Source of the DNA: Phlebotomus papatasi
Taxonomy: Eukaryota; Arthropoda; Insecta; Diptera; Psychodidae
Direction of reading: 5' to 3'
NCBI RefSeq assembly: GCF_024763615.1
Contig: NC_077222.1
Span: 67,270,001-67,334,000, forward strand
DNA: 64,000 bases
Position 1 is the stretch's first letter. Each line of letters starts with the position of its first letter. Positions 36,458-48,490 of the stretch are shown in pieces. A program made the position numbers and the translations under genes. Below the pieces are notes generated by a model that made no database searches, was not told the origin of the DNA, and saw only the letters and a program-made list of their open reading frames with translations.

Positions 36458-37580
36458 TTCTTAGTTTTATTAATCGTATTGAGACAGATTGGTATTACAG
36501 TGTAATAATTACAATGTACCTTGTTTTGGAGAGCATTCACCATAGTGTCGATACTCCTTCCGTTCTCGCGGAGTATTTTGAGTAGAGGAAGTGCATTTTA
36601 TTACTTTTTATCGCATCGGTAAAATATCTTTTTCTAGATGTTCAGTTGAATGCATCGGGCGGAACTCATACTAAAAAAAAATATTATCAAAGAAATGTAA
36701 TGAACTATAGATATGTTGCATCTTAAAATTAGTGAATTTTCTATGGCTAGTTAGAACTGTTCTCTTTAGAAATAAAACACAAATTTCCCTAACACAAACC
36801 TTCATTATCGGCAAACAGAAAGAGATTGTACAGGTCATACAAAATATACATTAAGGATAATATCGATAACACGGTTTAATTGGTTTTAAACTGGATAATA
36901 AATCAATAAACGAATTGAAAATATTGAAGATATCAATTATTAATATCAATATGGCAATATACAATATTTTATGATGACATAGATTATATTGATTACTGAC
37001 GTAGAGATGGTGTCATATTAACCTGACATAGCATTGCATTCTCTTAAGAGTTTCCGTATTAGTACATCTGTTATTGGATATGGATAGCCTTGATATTCTC
37101 TATCCTATACAATGCGCCCATGGTGAATTTATGAAATAAAATCGTGTGTTGAAGATTTTTCACAGCACACAGACGATATTTCTTAATTTTATTTTGCTGT
37201 TTTTTACACAACACAGCTAAATTTGCATATTTTCTCACCTCCAATAAATATATTTTTCCTTTATATCTTTACACTCACATTTTTTGAATCCCCTATTTTT
37301 CTGCTTTTAGCGTTTTAGCCTAACGAGCACAACGGAAAAAGCTAGGAACATCTCAAAGATGGTGTGTTGGTTCACTGAAAATTGCCTCAATTGATCATTG
37401 AAGACGCCCTCGCTATGGTGCCTACAAAATTGAACAATCTGCAAGTTTAATGCTAAATGGATTGAAAATTAAAATACTATGAAAGGTTGTGAGTAAAAAG
37501 CCTTCCTGAGGAATTAATGAGGTCTAAAGGTGCATTTCCAGGACAAAGACCTATGTAACTTAATCTATAGTGCAATTAAG
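36458..37580. other. Non-coding intronic stretch, no feature recognised
   Basis: AT-rich, with ATATCAAT/GATATT-rich text at 36840-37000. No exon or matched repeat ends. Confidence 0.4.
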
Positions 37581-38640
37581 GGGGTCGATTGAAATCATTA
37601 TTGTATTTGAAATTAGCACATAAGCCTGTACAATGCAATGTTTATTATACGTAATAGGTGATTTACTTTCAATTATGCCATCTACCTTATACTTAAATTG
37701 AGGGGGAGGAATAATCCTCCTCATTGACTATTAAACATGTCAACACCTATTGGCACGTGAATGCGACTCATGAATGATTATTAACAATATAAACCTTGTG
37801 AATTGTGCCAACTGATAAACAGATGTATTCTTGTAATTAATGACAACAATATCACATTGTGTCTACCAAGCCCCTTCCGAGAGAGATACGGCTGCCAATT
37901 TTAAATAGACGACACTGTGATGTGAATTAATCATGAGACCGATATCTCTGAAGGGTAGGGTAAAGGGGTGTACTAATAATAAGACTCAATGGCACAATTA
38001 TTATGCAAAATAATTCGTAACATCTCTGATTAATGAGCCATTGCAAATTTTTCCCCAATTAGCCCTCTAACCATCATCAGGCTGAGGATTATTGAATAAT
38101 CCATTACCCCATCAGCAAATGAACAATGTTGGGCATTCCAGAGAGAAAATTATGCAGATTATCAATTTACTCATTCTTCATCATTACTGAGGCAAAATAC
38201 TCACCATACCTACTCCCAAAATTGCATGCATCTCATTTCGAAGGAGACTATTGAATTTTGCAGAAGCCAGGCACATCATCGGACTTATGGGAGATTCTGT
38301 TTGAGTCATCTACGTCGTATGTGTCTATCTAACATTCAATTTTGAAGTCATTAATCCCCAAAGCTTCTAGTAACTACTTGTGATTGAATGTATACATCAT
38401 AATTAATATTGCAATTCACACATTTATGAGAAATTCCCAGATGTATTGGGAAATGGATTTATAGTGCTCAATTTCCTTCAATGCAGTTTAATGGACAGAT
38501 GGGGGATTGCCCAAATAATTTTCTTCACTTGTCGATTATTATTATAGAAGGTGATGAGGTTATTTCGTGAATTATCTAATTTATGTCTGAAGATGCTATG
38601 TTCATTAGAGAAAGTTTATCAAAAATGATTTAGAACCTGC
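37580..38640. promoter_or_regulatory. Repeat-poor intronic segment rich in TAAT cores (candidate enhancer)
   Basis: About 1 kb free of recognised transposons, with many homeodomain-type cores (TTAATGAC, GAATTAATCATG, TGATTAATGAG, CAATTAGCC), a POU-like ATGCAAAATAAT, paired ACAAT/ATTGT words, CACGTG and CAACTG/CAGATG E-boxes. Such density and TE depletion fit an intronic enhancer of a neural adhesion gene, but AT-rich DNA yields TAAT often; this is inference. Confidence 0.25.
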
Positions 38641-38704
38641 CATAAATAAAAATTTAATTGAAATTAGGATCTATCTAAATAGTAAAAAATATATATAATT
38701 TTAT

Positions 38705-38976
38705 CGGTGGCAGCCAAAATCCCGAAAGCCAAAATCCCGAACGCCAAAATCCCGAAAAGGCCAAAATCCCGAATGTTCAAAATCCTCAAAGGGATGAAAT
38801 TATATGGAGGGAAATGTTTAGCATAATTTCCCAAGACAGAGAAGATTTCCCTTTACCTCCAGCAAGCGCGGGTGCAATCGTGGGAGTAGCTGTGACACTT
38901 TTAAGAGTTTGGGATTTTGGCTTTCGGGATTTTGGTCCATTCGGGATTTTGGCTTTCGGTATTTTGACCGGGACCC
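38705..38976 (-). mobile_element. Foldback-type MITE, copy C, with 8-bp TSD
   Basis: Inverted relative to copy B: it begins CGGTGGCAGCCAAAATCCCG and ends TTTTGACCGGGACCC. The 15-bp units flank the shared core (TCCAGCAAGCGCGGGTGCAA). The 8-bp duplication AATTTTAT is exact (38697-38704, 38977-38984). Confidence 0.9.
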
Positions 38977-39273
38977 AATTTTATGACGTCATCTATTTTC
39001 AGGTATAGCACATTATGCTCATATTATGAAGCTTTAGTTTTTTTTCATGGTTAAATGTCAAAATAAAGAAATATTGAAAAAAAGAATATACCTCTTAATC
39101 TAATTTACACAAGACTGTTTTTATTATGATTGAGTTTGAAAAAAAGACAAATATAAACCAATTTCTATGGGAAACTAAATACGTGTCCTTTGCTTCTATT
39201 TTGGATAGATTTTGCAAATATAAGAAAGTCAAATTCTTTATGAAAAAAATGCAAAATTTAAATACTAAATTTA

Positions 39274-40065
39274 GGGGAAACTGGGGTACCACCAAACACT
39301 TTTAAAAGATGCGCTTTTGACTAAATTTCCCAAGAAAACTGTGAATTTTAGAAAAATGTTGCTTACCCCAGGTTATAGCCTTGGGTATAGGCTGCATATT
39401 TATGTATATAAAAATGATATAAAATAATGCAATTTTCAGAAAAAGGAAAATTTTTTCACCATGCATTTTTCGATTTTTTCCAACCACCTGGGGTACCACC
39501 AAACTCTTTGTGGGGCACCAGTAAACACCTCTTTTTCTCACCCATTGAAGTTATTTTGAGCATTCACCACAGATCTTAATTATAAAGAATATATTACAAA
39601 TGTAAATCATTCTCAAAAAAAAAACACTGCAATATTTAGAATAAATGATTACAATAGCAAAAAACTAAAGCGAATACAAAACGAAGACATTTGTCCATTG
39701 AATTTTCGTCATTTTGACAACAATCGACTTCTTCTTGGTTATTCTTTTAAAAAAATGTAAACATTAATTTCTTTAATAAATACATAAATATTATCCCAAA
39801 ACACGTACAAAAGTACTGGTGTAGTGAAGTTTAATTTAATATATTTCAATTCCATTTTCCAGGTAGATATATAAATGACTAAAATTATCAAAATCTCACA
39901 ATTTTACGGAAAAAGATTCTCGTTTTTGAACTACTTGAACTATCTGGATCATTCTTTCGGTGGGCAAGTATCCCTATAGTATCTATGATTTCATATAAGT
40001 CTCATTCTCTAAAATCTAATACCTATTTAAAAAATCGCAGTGTTTGGTGGTGCCCCAGTTTCCCA
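39274..40065. mobile_element. TA-flanked TIR element, ~790 bp (GGGGAAACTGGGG family)
   Basis: The left GGGGAAACTGGGGTACCACC and the right GGTGGTGCCCCAGTTTCCC are inverted. An internal block at 39485-39535 repeats the ACCTGGGGTACCACCAAAC text. Its right ~120 bp (GATCATTCTTTCGGTGGGCA onward) align with the short copy at 53032-53243, which is therefore an internal-deletion derivative. No transposase frame found. Confidence 0.75.
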
Positions 40066-41025
40066 TAATAATAAATGTGTGCTTTAAAAGAGATTTGAAT
40101 TCAGGACGCATGTATTAGATCGAGTGTTCTACCATTTAACCTATTAAGTGCCCCTTTGATGGGTTGCAAGCGCATATATAGCTAACTCAAAGGTATATTT
40201 ATTAAACTTGAAAGGTTTCCCGTGGAACTTTAAAGCCCCGTCTATTTTCGTGATTAGGGTATGTCACCGAAAACTTTAATAAAGCTTTAATCTGTTCGGA
40301 GGCCATGAGCTTTTGTTAAGATTTTGTTAAGATTACAGAACTTGAGTCTACAATACTCTCATTGAATATGATTTGATTATTTTACCCCCTTCCTTGTAAA
40401 AGAATCTGTAAGCTTTTTATAGGGCTCACTGAAATAGTAATAACTGATTAAGGGAAAATGGGGAACTGAATTTGCTACCCATTTTTCAACTTCCTCAGAG
40501 TAAACTGTTCATAGTTAAATGAATCACTAATAACTAGTATACAAAAAATACCAAATAGTATTTTAGGGTTTATATTTTCATCTAAATATGGAGCATGTCT
40601 CTTAACATTCCGATCGGTAGTGCTATTCTCTTATGTGCAACTGAAAGACAATGGATCCACATTATATTAATATTATACTCTCTTTGAATTCGAGCCACAA
40701 ATGGTTACTGAATTATTTCCAAAAATCTGCTTACTCTCATCTGCAACATATTGTTTTAAACTTTCTAAAATAAATTGTTAAAGTCAGAACTTGCGCATTA
40801 TATGCTGAAGTGATCTTTGATGATATAAAAAACAATCCCAGTATGGTTTTGAACAAAAAATTCCGTTATTGGAGTAATTACAATTTTGATGGATTTTTAA
40901 TTTAATTTTAGAACAAAATGCTTTATTTTCCGAGTCCTCGGGAAATCCTGTAAATTGATAGTTAACCCTTTTGTATGATGGTTATTGTTCATTGAATTTA
41001 AATGAATATCTCTCTTGTTTTTTAG
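40066..41025. other. Non-coding end of intron 1
   Basis: No gene or repeat recognised; it ends in a polypyrimidine tract and AG at 41024-41025. Confidence 0.45.
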
Positions 41026-41145
41026 GTGGTGCCATCAGCCACGCGAGTGGAGTTAAAGCAGAACCCATGTTTATATCACAATCGGCTGCATTTAAATTCG
41101 TGGTCGGCGATACTATTTCTCTACCCTGCGAAGTGACGCATCCAG
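41026..41145 (+). CDS. IgSF adhesion protein (klingon/lachesin-like), first Ig-domain exon
   Basis: This exon is 120 bp, phase 1 at both ends, with acceptor TTTTTTAG before it and donor GTGGGT after CCAG. It encodes GGAISHASGVKAEPMFISQ, then a strand-B pattern FVVGDTISLPCEVTHPG. VGDTISLPC matches the start of insect Ig V/I-set domains, where the Cys forms the intradomain disulfide. The linker after the signal peptide is short, as in klingon-like proteins. The usual WxR strand C, DAGxYxC strand F and further Ig/FN3 domains are not in this window and should lie beyond 64000. Alternatives are other insect IgSF relatives such as lachesin or neurotrimin-type proteins. Seen: splice sites, phase, motif. 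Inferred: family assignment and pairing with the upstream exon. Confidence 0.75.
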
Positions 41146-42676
41146 GTGGGTATAATTTGCTAAAATGACCACTGGTCGCAAATTTGCATCAGAGAGATGT
41201 GCAAGAGAGAGTGGATTAACAATTATCCTCAAAATTTCCATTCAAACACAAACTAACCCGCATAATTTATACTAAAACACGCTATTGCAATATGCATATG
41301 AGACAGTACCATATTATCTATTTTGCAGAGAAAATTCTCACTCTCTATGGGGATTACTTTAGCGGACTGAGTGAAAAGAAAAACATTTTTCAATCTGCAC
41401 CTTAATTCCCTCAGAATCTTCATCAAGTTCCAAGCCCTGGGGCTGGGTACTCTTTTCGTTTTTTTTTTTCGTTAGACATCTTCCTCAGCTAAAATAACGA
41501 TTTCCGTAGCCGCCGCCGGATATTTTTCTTTTATTGATACCTTGATGGTTTCCGCTTTCGATCATCGACCTCCACCTTAGGCTTCCTTTTTCATTTTTCT
41601 TCTTGCTGAACAATATAAAAAAAAATTTGCCAATCCACTTCAATATGTACAATTCAACCCTCCCTCATCTTACAGCCAATTTTACACTCCCTTTTTTGTT
41701 GTTACTTCAACCGGAGAAAGTCAGAAGAAAAGATACACAATAATAATATTAAACTATAAAAAAAAGAGGAAGAAAGGGGCTCCTATATAGCTAAAAAAGA
41801 CAGCAGGAAGAAATAACAACCCCCAAATACCAGAAAATAGCATCAAAAAGAGAGTGCACATAAAAAATTAAATGTTTTGATAAAAAATGGTGCAAATAAA
41901 TTTTATTTTTATTCACTTCTCGAGTCACCAGATACGCACGTATCTCGAAAATAATAAAATTGAATTGAGAGTCTCAAAGTGGCATGGTATAAAGCGCCCT
42001 TTTCACCAACTTCCCCATTTCTTTGGGTATCAAACGAGCCCTCTTGAAAGCTCTAAGAGGCATCCATATCCCCATTCCGCCCCCAAAAAAGGAGCGTATG
42101 TCAAAAGTACAACGCCTGAGGATTATTTCAATTTTGTCACATACTAATCCTCAACCATGGCAAATTTTCTTGTGGCAGAGTGTCAAAATCGCTCACTAGA
42201 GGTACTTGTACATTCTATTTATCACATTTGCTTGTTTGTGTCCTGATATAATGACTCCCCAGTGGATGGGTATAATTTTAAATTCACCCCTGAGTACAAC
42301 ATGCAAGTCATGAGGTTCTAAGTGGATTACCAAACTTACTCTTGAATCCATTTCACTTCACTCAAATTGTCTAATACTTTCCCTCTATGTCGTATATGCA
42401 CTTTTGTAGGGCTCCCTAAAGCACTGTATCACCATTAAAACCACACACAAATTTGAAAGGTCTGGGAGGCATCCTGATCATTTGCTGCATCTCACAGGAA
42501 AGCCCCTAAAATGGAAAAGTCATTGCAGACGAGAGATTGTCTGGGATTTTGAGAAATATGGAAAGAGACACTGTGTTCAGTTGAATTTGAATAAATTGTT
42601 TCATGAGATTTATCATTTGTCCCTTTAGACATGAAATTCCAGATAACAGAGAAATGTTATAACTTTCACAACATTA
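41146..42676 (+). other. Start of intron 2, no feature recognised
   Basis: Begins GTGGGT. Low-complexity A/AG runs occur at 41600-41880. The intron continues past a transposon-rich region to at least the window end; no third exon was recognised. Confidence 0.5.
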
Positions 42677-43037
42677 TGTAGTAGGACTGTTGAGCCTGGA
42701 GGAGTTGGAGGGAGAAAGCCCATCCTGATGAAGACTCTTCTAAGCCAACGGTACCAATCACTGTTCAGTTGGGGTGTAACGTTGAGGGGTGCTATATCAA
42801 CGGCTAACTTCAAGTTACGACATCGCTATAATTCCGCTAGATGGGGTTGTGAGTGCTCGGCGAGTTATTCCAAAGGCACAATCGAATCGGCTCCTCAGTC
42901 GGTCTTCACCAGTGAAGCGAGGAGGACGCCAGATTCGTGGCTCTCTTGGAATGGGCAATGGGGGCTCACTCCCGGAGACAAGCGATGAAGGGTGCTCCAG
43001 CATGTTCTGGTGTGGGCCCGTAGCAATTCTTGCTACA
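42677..43037 (+). mobile_element. 5' LTR of the complete LTR retrotransposon
   Basis: 361 bp, starting TGTAGTAGG and ending TTGCTACA (TGTAG/CTACA inverted ends). It is identical to 48491-48851 except A at 42872 versus G at 48686. It is much less AT-rich than its surroundings. Short open frames inside it are artefacts of this composition. Confidence 0.95.
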
Positions 43038-43577
43038 TATCAGAAGTGGGATAGATCCACTCAAGTGTTGGAAAAAAAAAACAGAAGGTCGTGCGAAAAA
43101 AAGTGAGTTCCAAGAAGGTGCAACAGCCACGTGGATGGGACGAAATTCTCTTGGAAGACATGGCGGAAGCTGGCTTGCTACACACAAGAGATTTCCAGAT
43201 AGGTCTAACCCACGTTATTGTTGTTAACATTGAGCCCCTCAAGAATCTAGCACAAATAAAAGGATAGAATTTACGTGGTTGCATTGCCGATGACGTTTGA
43301 GCTCCAATGAGACATCAAAAATTGATTAAATGAGCGAGAGGGATAGATGATATAAAATTCATAGAATATTTTGTCTTTTGATAAAACCCATTATCCCTCA
43401 ATAAGCTTTCATGATTCAGAAGTCATCCATTGTTGAGTTTAGATTATCTAAAAGGAAATAGATGGGCTCTGAGTACGAATTATTTATAATAATTATCCGA
43501 TAAATTGAACAGTAAAATTGAATTATTTTCGTAGCGCCATTTTGGATTTGAAGTCATGATGTTAACAGGTTTCGAGG

Positions 43578-43601
43578 TGGGCATTAATCGATTAATGCCC
43601 A
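43578..43601. promoter_or_regulatory. 24-bp perfect palindrome in the element's leader
   Basis: A perfect 24-base palindrome centred on TAATCGATTA, ~540 bp after the 5' LTR. TAAT-CG-ATTA matches a P2-type dimeric paired-class homeodomain site. It may act as an internal enhancer of the retroelement; function is inferred. Confidence 0.35.
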
Positions 43602-43699
43602 ACAGTTGCCATTTTGAATGTCACTTGGTGTGCTGTATTTGAGAGATGGTGCTCGTGAAAGCAATTTAGTAAACAACGTGTAATTGTTGTAAAAACTTA

Positions 43700-46000
43700 T
43701 TTCCTTTTGAACGATTTTGGTGTTTAATTACTGCATAAGAAAGAGAAAGTGTTGAACTTGCAGAAATTTGTGAAACCGATAGACAGAGTCCTATTTGATG
43801 ATATTTTGCTGCATTTAAAGAGGATCAGTTGTAATCATTGAAGAAAAAGTGGGCTTAACGAAATAAAAGGAAATTTGCGTTAAAATTAAGGAAGATGTCT
43901 TGCCCCACACGAGAAGTTTCCCTTAAAGGTGTCGGTGAAGAAGATGGACTGACATTTGCAGCAATATCTGGAGGTTAAAGAAATCGCCATCCTGTGTGGG
44001 AATAGTGGTTGAAGCAGCTGTATCCTTGGGGATGGAAAATGAGAGCACATTGACAGAAAGAAATGAGTCATAAGTCAGTAAGCGACTTCCCTGAATATCT
44101 TGAGGGTGGAGATGTTGTTGATTCTGAGGAATTCGACACACGAAGGCGTAATCAATTTATGGAACACTGTCCTCTCAGATGTGTTAATATTGGTTTGAGA
44201 ATTGCATCAGCCTGTTCTAGGATTACACCTTTGGTAGGTGCATATGGAGGATGGACTCGCGTAGAAGGTAGAAATTAAAAACCAAGTACCTGGAGACGTA
44301 GAAATATTGCTCAAGACCTATGGTGAGTTCAATAAGTACATATTTAGAGTCTAATAAAATTGGACATTCGTCCAGACTTCAAGAAAATCTTATTCGTTGA
44401 AGAAAGTTCAAGATTTAACATACAAGCATCTCAATTATAAATTACTTCTAATATTTTAAGTTATAAATTCAGATACATATTAAGTTGGGGTACGGACTTT
44501 AATTTGAGAGTTCGGAATTTCCGCACAGATAATGGAAATCAGTTGAGATATTGTAAAATGGTCAAATCGGAAGATAATTAAAATGGTAGCAGTTGAAGAC
44601 ATCATTATATTACTTGTGGCTTTATTTATTTATTTTATTGAGATGTGTTTGTGATGCCCAGAAATGTGGCAGATAGAACGTCAAAGGAAATAGAAGCGCA
44701 ATCAAGTGAAGGAAGACTGCTTTTTCAGATGTGTTAGAGGTGTTTGAGAATCGCATGAGTCTGTCCTAGGGATTAATTACCTCGGGAAAGCGCATCCAAA
44801 CGATGGATTTCTATAAGAAATACGCCAAGTGGTGGCTTGTAACCCAGCTATACTGTTGTTAGTTTTAAAATGTCAAATGAACCTTTTCCGTCTGTCAATT
44901 GTCATCTGGGACATATTACAGAAAATTTTGGAAACGTGATTTAGTTTTGAAATTGTTGGGGAAAGTGAAAGATACATAAATCCGTGAAGGTGACAGAAGA
45001 TTTGACGACCGAAGTTTGGCAGGGTTTACAGTAAAGAATAGAGTTGTTGGGATAAGAAAGGAGCAAGTTGAATTATGATATTCGGACCTTGCTCGGGTCA
45101 GAGGATCAGAAGCCTCCGACAACGATTATGCGTGGGATTTCAAGGACAACAGAAAAGCTTGCAAACCTTGCGGACATGGAATCTTTCGAATGTTATCTTG
45201 AGAATGAAAAGTATATGATACTGACGAATTAGAAGAGCTGATGAGAGATTGTTGAGCGGCTAATTAAAATACGGGTTCGTAGGAATCGATTCAAGTGGAA
45301 TTAATTCAACCACTCGAATGAGATTAAGGCGTTGCAAGGCCTCTAGGAATTGAAATAACCTAGTCCGATCATAAGACGGGTGGCAGGAAGAGCTCCAGGA
45401 AGCGTTCCTGGTATCATAAATCTGGACACATTGCCGAGAAGTGCAGAGATTCTTCGGAAGCTGTAGTTGAGAAGTTAACTGCCAGCATTCACATAAAGAG
45501 CTTCACGAGGTAAAAATGAAAATTAAAAGTAAAAATTTTGAAAATTAGAAATTTGGATAGTGAGTGCATAATTTTATCGGAAAAGAAAAGTTGACAAAAT
45601 AATATGTAGATTATAATGACTAAATTTTGATTCAATGGTCCGTTGGGGGTCTTTTGCGAAACACGAAGTAATTGGAGCAGTTTGTAAATTTTTAAATATG
45701 TGCTCCAATGATTGAATTAAAAAAAATGTCAAGGATGTCGATGAGAAGATTGATATAACTAGTAAATCGATATAGATCTTTTAAAGCAGAAATCCACGAT
45801 ATCATTAAGTATAATGAAGAGGACGAAAATTAAATTATTGGAAGCAGGATTTTGCTTATAAGCCTTATCTTCAAGCACCAGTTGAAAATAATTACCAGGA
45901 AGTTAGTATATTAATATTATGCATAGATTAAATAAAAAAATAGGCTAATCCCATTCTTGCGCTAAAGAAAATGTAAAGGTTGTGTATGTGTGGGTTTTAT
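43700..46000 (+). pseudogene. Decayed gag region with CCHC zinc-knuckle remnant
   Basis: No frame longer than ~70 codons survives. At 45409-45447 the reading WYHKSGHIAEKCR retains the H and last C of a nucleocapsid zinc knuckle, with the earlier cysteines lost. A segment at 44162-44265 is partly repeated at 44720-44800 (TTTGAGAATYGCATSAG), implying an internal duplication. In intact elements this region packages the RNA. Confidence 0.6.
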
Positions 46001-46239
46001 CACATTGATCTTATTATGAAGCGCGAAATGTTCCAGCCAAAATTTGAAAAGAGTTGTGTAGTCAGCAGGGAAGTTAGTATACCCTAATGTCAGGCTTCTA
46101 CCAGACAGAATTGAGCTTCCTTATAAGAAGTATACTTAGCAGAGTAATTGTAGTGATAAATGTAATTTTTAAAAAGAGCCATTTGGCTGAACGAATTATC
46201 CTACAGTCTATATAAAACAGACGGCTAAGATACTGGAGG

Positions 46240-46790
46240 TTTTAGACATGGAAGACATATCCCTGTTCATGGATAATACTCTGTCCTGATAAGTCCTGTT
46301 AGAATTGAAGAAGCCATATGTGACTCTAAAATTGAAAACTGAATTTCTTACGGCTAAGACTACTTATTTGGTGTTGGAAATGTGGTTTGATCAAGATCTA
46401 GCTATGCTGAAAACCTTTAGGAAGTTAGAAGATTCTTAGGATTGACAGCTTTTCTTGAGTTATGTAAAAATTAAGCGATAATGTCAGCCCCGTTATGTAG
46501 ACTGTTGAGAAGATGTGAACGAATTTATGGGGCGATGAGCTGTTTTTACCTTTGAAAATTTAAGTGTGCCTTGAAAGATGAACCTATTTTGACGGTTCTA
46601 ATCATTAGGTGTAACATAAGTTCTATTTCGATGGAAAGTAGAATTGGATTCAGCGCTACTTAAAATAGAACATGATTCCCGTTAAAGGCCATAGCTAAAT
46701 TTAGTAGTACTCTGTCCTACAAGGAATTCAGATATAGATCTTATGAATTGAGATCTACTTTATGGATTATGGATCCAGTTAGTAGCCTAA
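46240..46790 (+). pseudogene. Decayed reverse transcriptase-RNase H region
   Basis: From 46421 the frame reads EVRRFLGLTAFLELCKN, then a stop, then SAPLCRLLRR, the connection block after the RT domain of Ty3/gypsy elements. A different frame from 46551 reads FENLKCALKDEPILTV and, after two stops, IAKFSSTLSYKEFRYRSYEL, the first RNase H block. The frame change, stops and lost acidic residues show it cannot encode enzyme. Decay is far beyond what the LTR divergence would predict. Confidence 0.75.
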
Positions 46791-47687
46791 GTTTAATTAT
46801 TATTTAGTTAAATTAAATTATTATACGAAAAAGAAGAGAAATAAATGCTGAATATCGTGTAGCATAGTAGTGAACGGGAATTCAACTTTGGATTTTCACA
46901 TGAAGTCTAACGATTCACGAAGTTTGTTATGTAGATGCATAAGTGATGGAGTTTAACATTCTGAGTATGAAGATCCTGAAATGAGTGGGAAACGCGATTC
47001 TATTTTTTGATAATATGAACAGTATGTCTTAAAGGTTACAGCAGTCTGTGAATTGGGTTGTAATATTACAATTTAATGAAGAGAAGAGTAATGGTAACCT
47101 GGAGGAAAATTTGCGATTTGGAAAGCTTGTCAGGAGTTATTAAGTTTCTGACAATTTAATCAGCGACAAAGATTCAGTTTTTATGAATAATACATTATCA
47201 ATTTTTTTTAAAAAAGAGAATTTTAATCAATAAGTCATTACACGAACACGAAATACCTCAGTAAGATTAAGATGAAATTTAAAATTTCTAAAGGACCTTT
47301 TCATGTTTTAAAACAATGGCAGACAATATGAGATCTTCAAGCACCAATAATAAGTAGTAGAATTTGGTGCAAAATAATTATTCCGAAAGAATAAGGTTCA
47401 ATTATTTTCATTTATATAACACAGTTGTTGAATAGGGTAATGTTTGGAAATTTTGATCACAGTGACTTCAGGATTTTATGTTAAGATCAGCACGGATGTG
47501 GTCCCAACCAAGTTTTCTTATGAGTTAACTGGGTAATATCCGATATTTCTTAAAAAGTATATTACTGTGAGGTAAAATACAGTGGTTGGAGACTCGGATA
47601 TGCCTTTAAGAAGTTAAATAGTATTTCTTAAATAATTGACGGTAGTATTCGATATTGTTTCCACTGTTAAGTATTGTTGGTGAAAGG

Positions 47688-48222
47688 CTCAGCTGTTCCG
47701 AGGCCTATAGCCGGTGGAACGTAAGTGTGATTCCGCTAAAGTCTGTGAGACTGGATAACACTTTGTACCGATTTATTTAATTGGTATGATGCTGAGACTT
47801 TTGAATGGTTGATAGCGCAGCGATTCCGAGGCCTGTGGCCGGTGGAATGCAAGTGTGATTCCGCTAAAGTCTGTAAGACTGGATAACACTTGGTCGACGC
47901 TGGAGGCTAGAAACAATTTGGGTAATTCAGCGATTCCGAGGCTTATTGCTGGTGGAATGCAAGTGTAGTTCCTCTAGGTCTGTGAGACTGGATTGGATAG
48001 TACTTGGTACGACGCTGATGGTTGTGTTGGAAGTCAGTGATTCCGAGGCTCATAGCCGGTGGAATGCAAGTGTAGTTAAGGTCTGTGAGAGCAGATAACA
48101 CTTGGTACGACACTGATAGCTCGTGGTTGGTATTTCAGTGGTATATGGGTTTTGAGCTAATTGAACGGAAATATGGTTCCGTTATGTCTGTGAGACTGGA
48201 TAATACTTGTTACTGTTCAATT
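47688..48222 (+). repeat. Five tandem structured repeats in the element's 3' region
   Basis: Units at 47688-47796, 47818-47902, 47928-48017, 48035-48115 and a divergent 48159-48222. Each has an outer stem (CTCAGC/GCTGAG, CAGCG/CGCTG, CAGCG/CGCTG, CAGTG/CACTG, AATTGAAC/GTTCAATT). Units 1-4 have a second hairpin (GTTCC/GGAAC or ATTCC/GGAAT with an inner GGCC-like stem), and all have a third arm with GTCTGTGAGAC. Base changes between units keep pairing. The role is unknown; RNA export or packaging is possible. Confidence 0.8.
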
Positions 48223-48490
48223 GACTTAGAATTAATAAGACATTGAATACCACAGGGAGGCAAGAAATTATGTCTGTTAGAAGTGAGTTTGAGAAAATTT
48301 TAGGAAACGTAGTTTTCTCTCAAAATAAGAAACAGACTGAGCTTGTGATTACGGATTTTAAGATTGAAAATATTTAAAGGAATCTAATAAAATGTATGTG
48401 ACAGCAGAAAGTGGTAGTTGACGACAAATCAAACTACCAATTTTTTTTCTCTCCTTTGATGAGGACATTCAAAGGTCAGGAAAGGCCGAA

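Larger units (their letters stand above)
20291..41025 (+). other. Inferred intron 1 of the IgSF gene (20,735 bp)
   Basis: It starts with GTAGGT and ends with a pyrimidine-rich CTTGTTTTTTAG. It hosts a LINE end, two foldback elements, a SINE, TTAA-flanked and TA-flanked MITEs and a 616-bp palindrome. No in-frame cassette exon with phase 1-1 and an Ig-like sequence was recognised inside it. Confidence 0.55.

Noticed and set aside
42728..43106. Open frames of 60-105 codons in and just after the 5' LTR, repeated at 48542-48866
   Set aside because: They lie in the non-coding LTRs, which are less AT-rich, and occur in overlapping frames on both strands.
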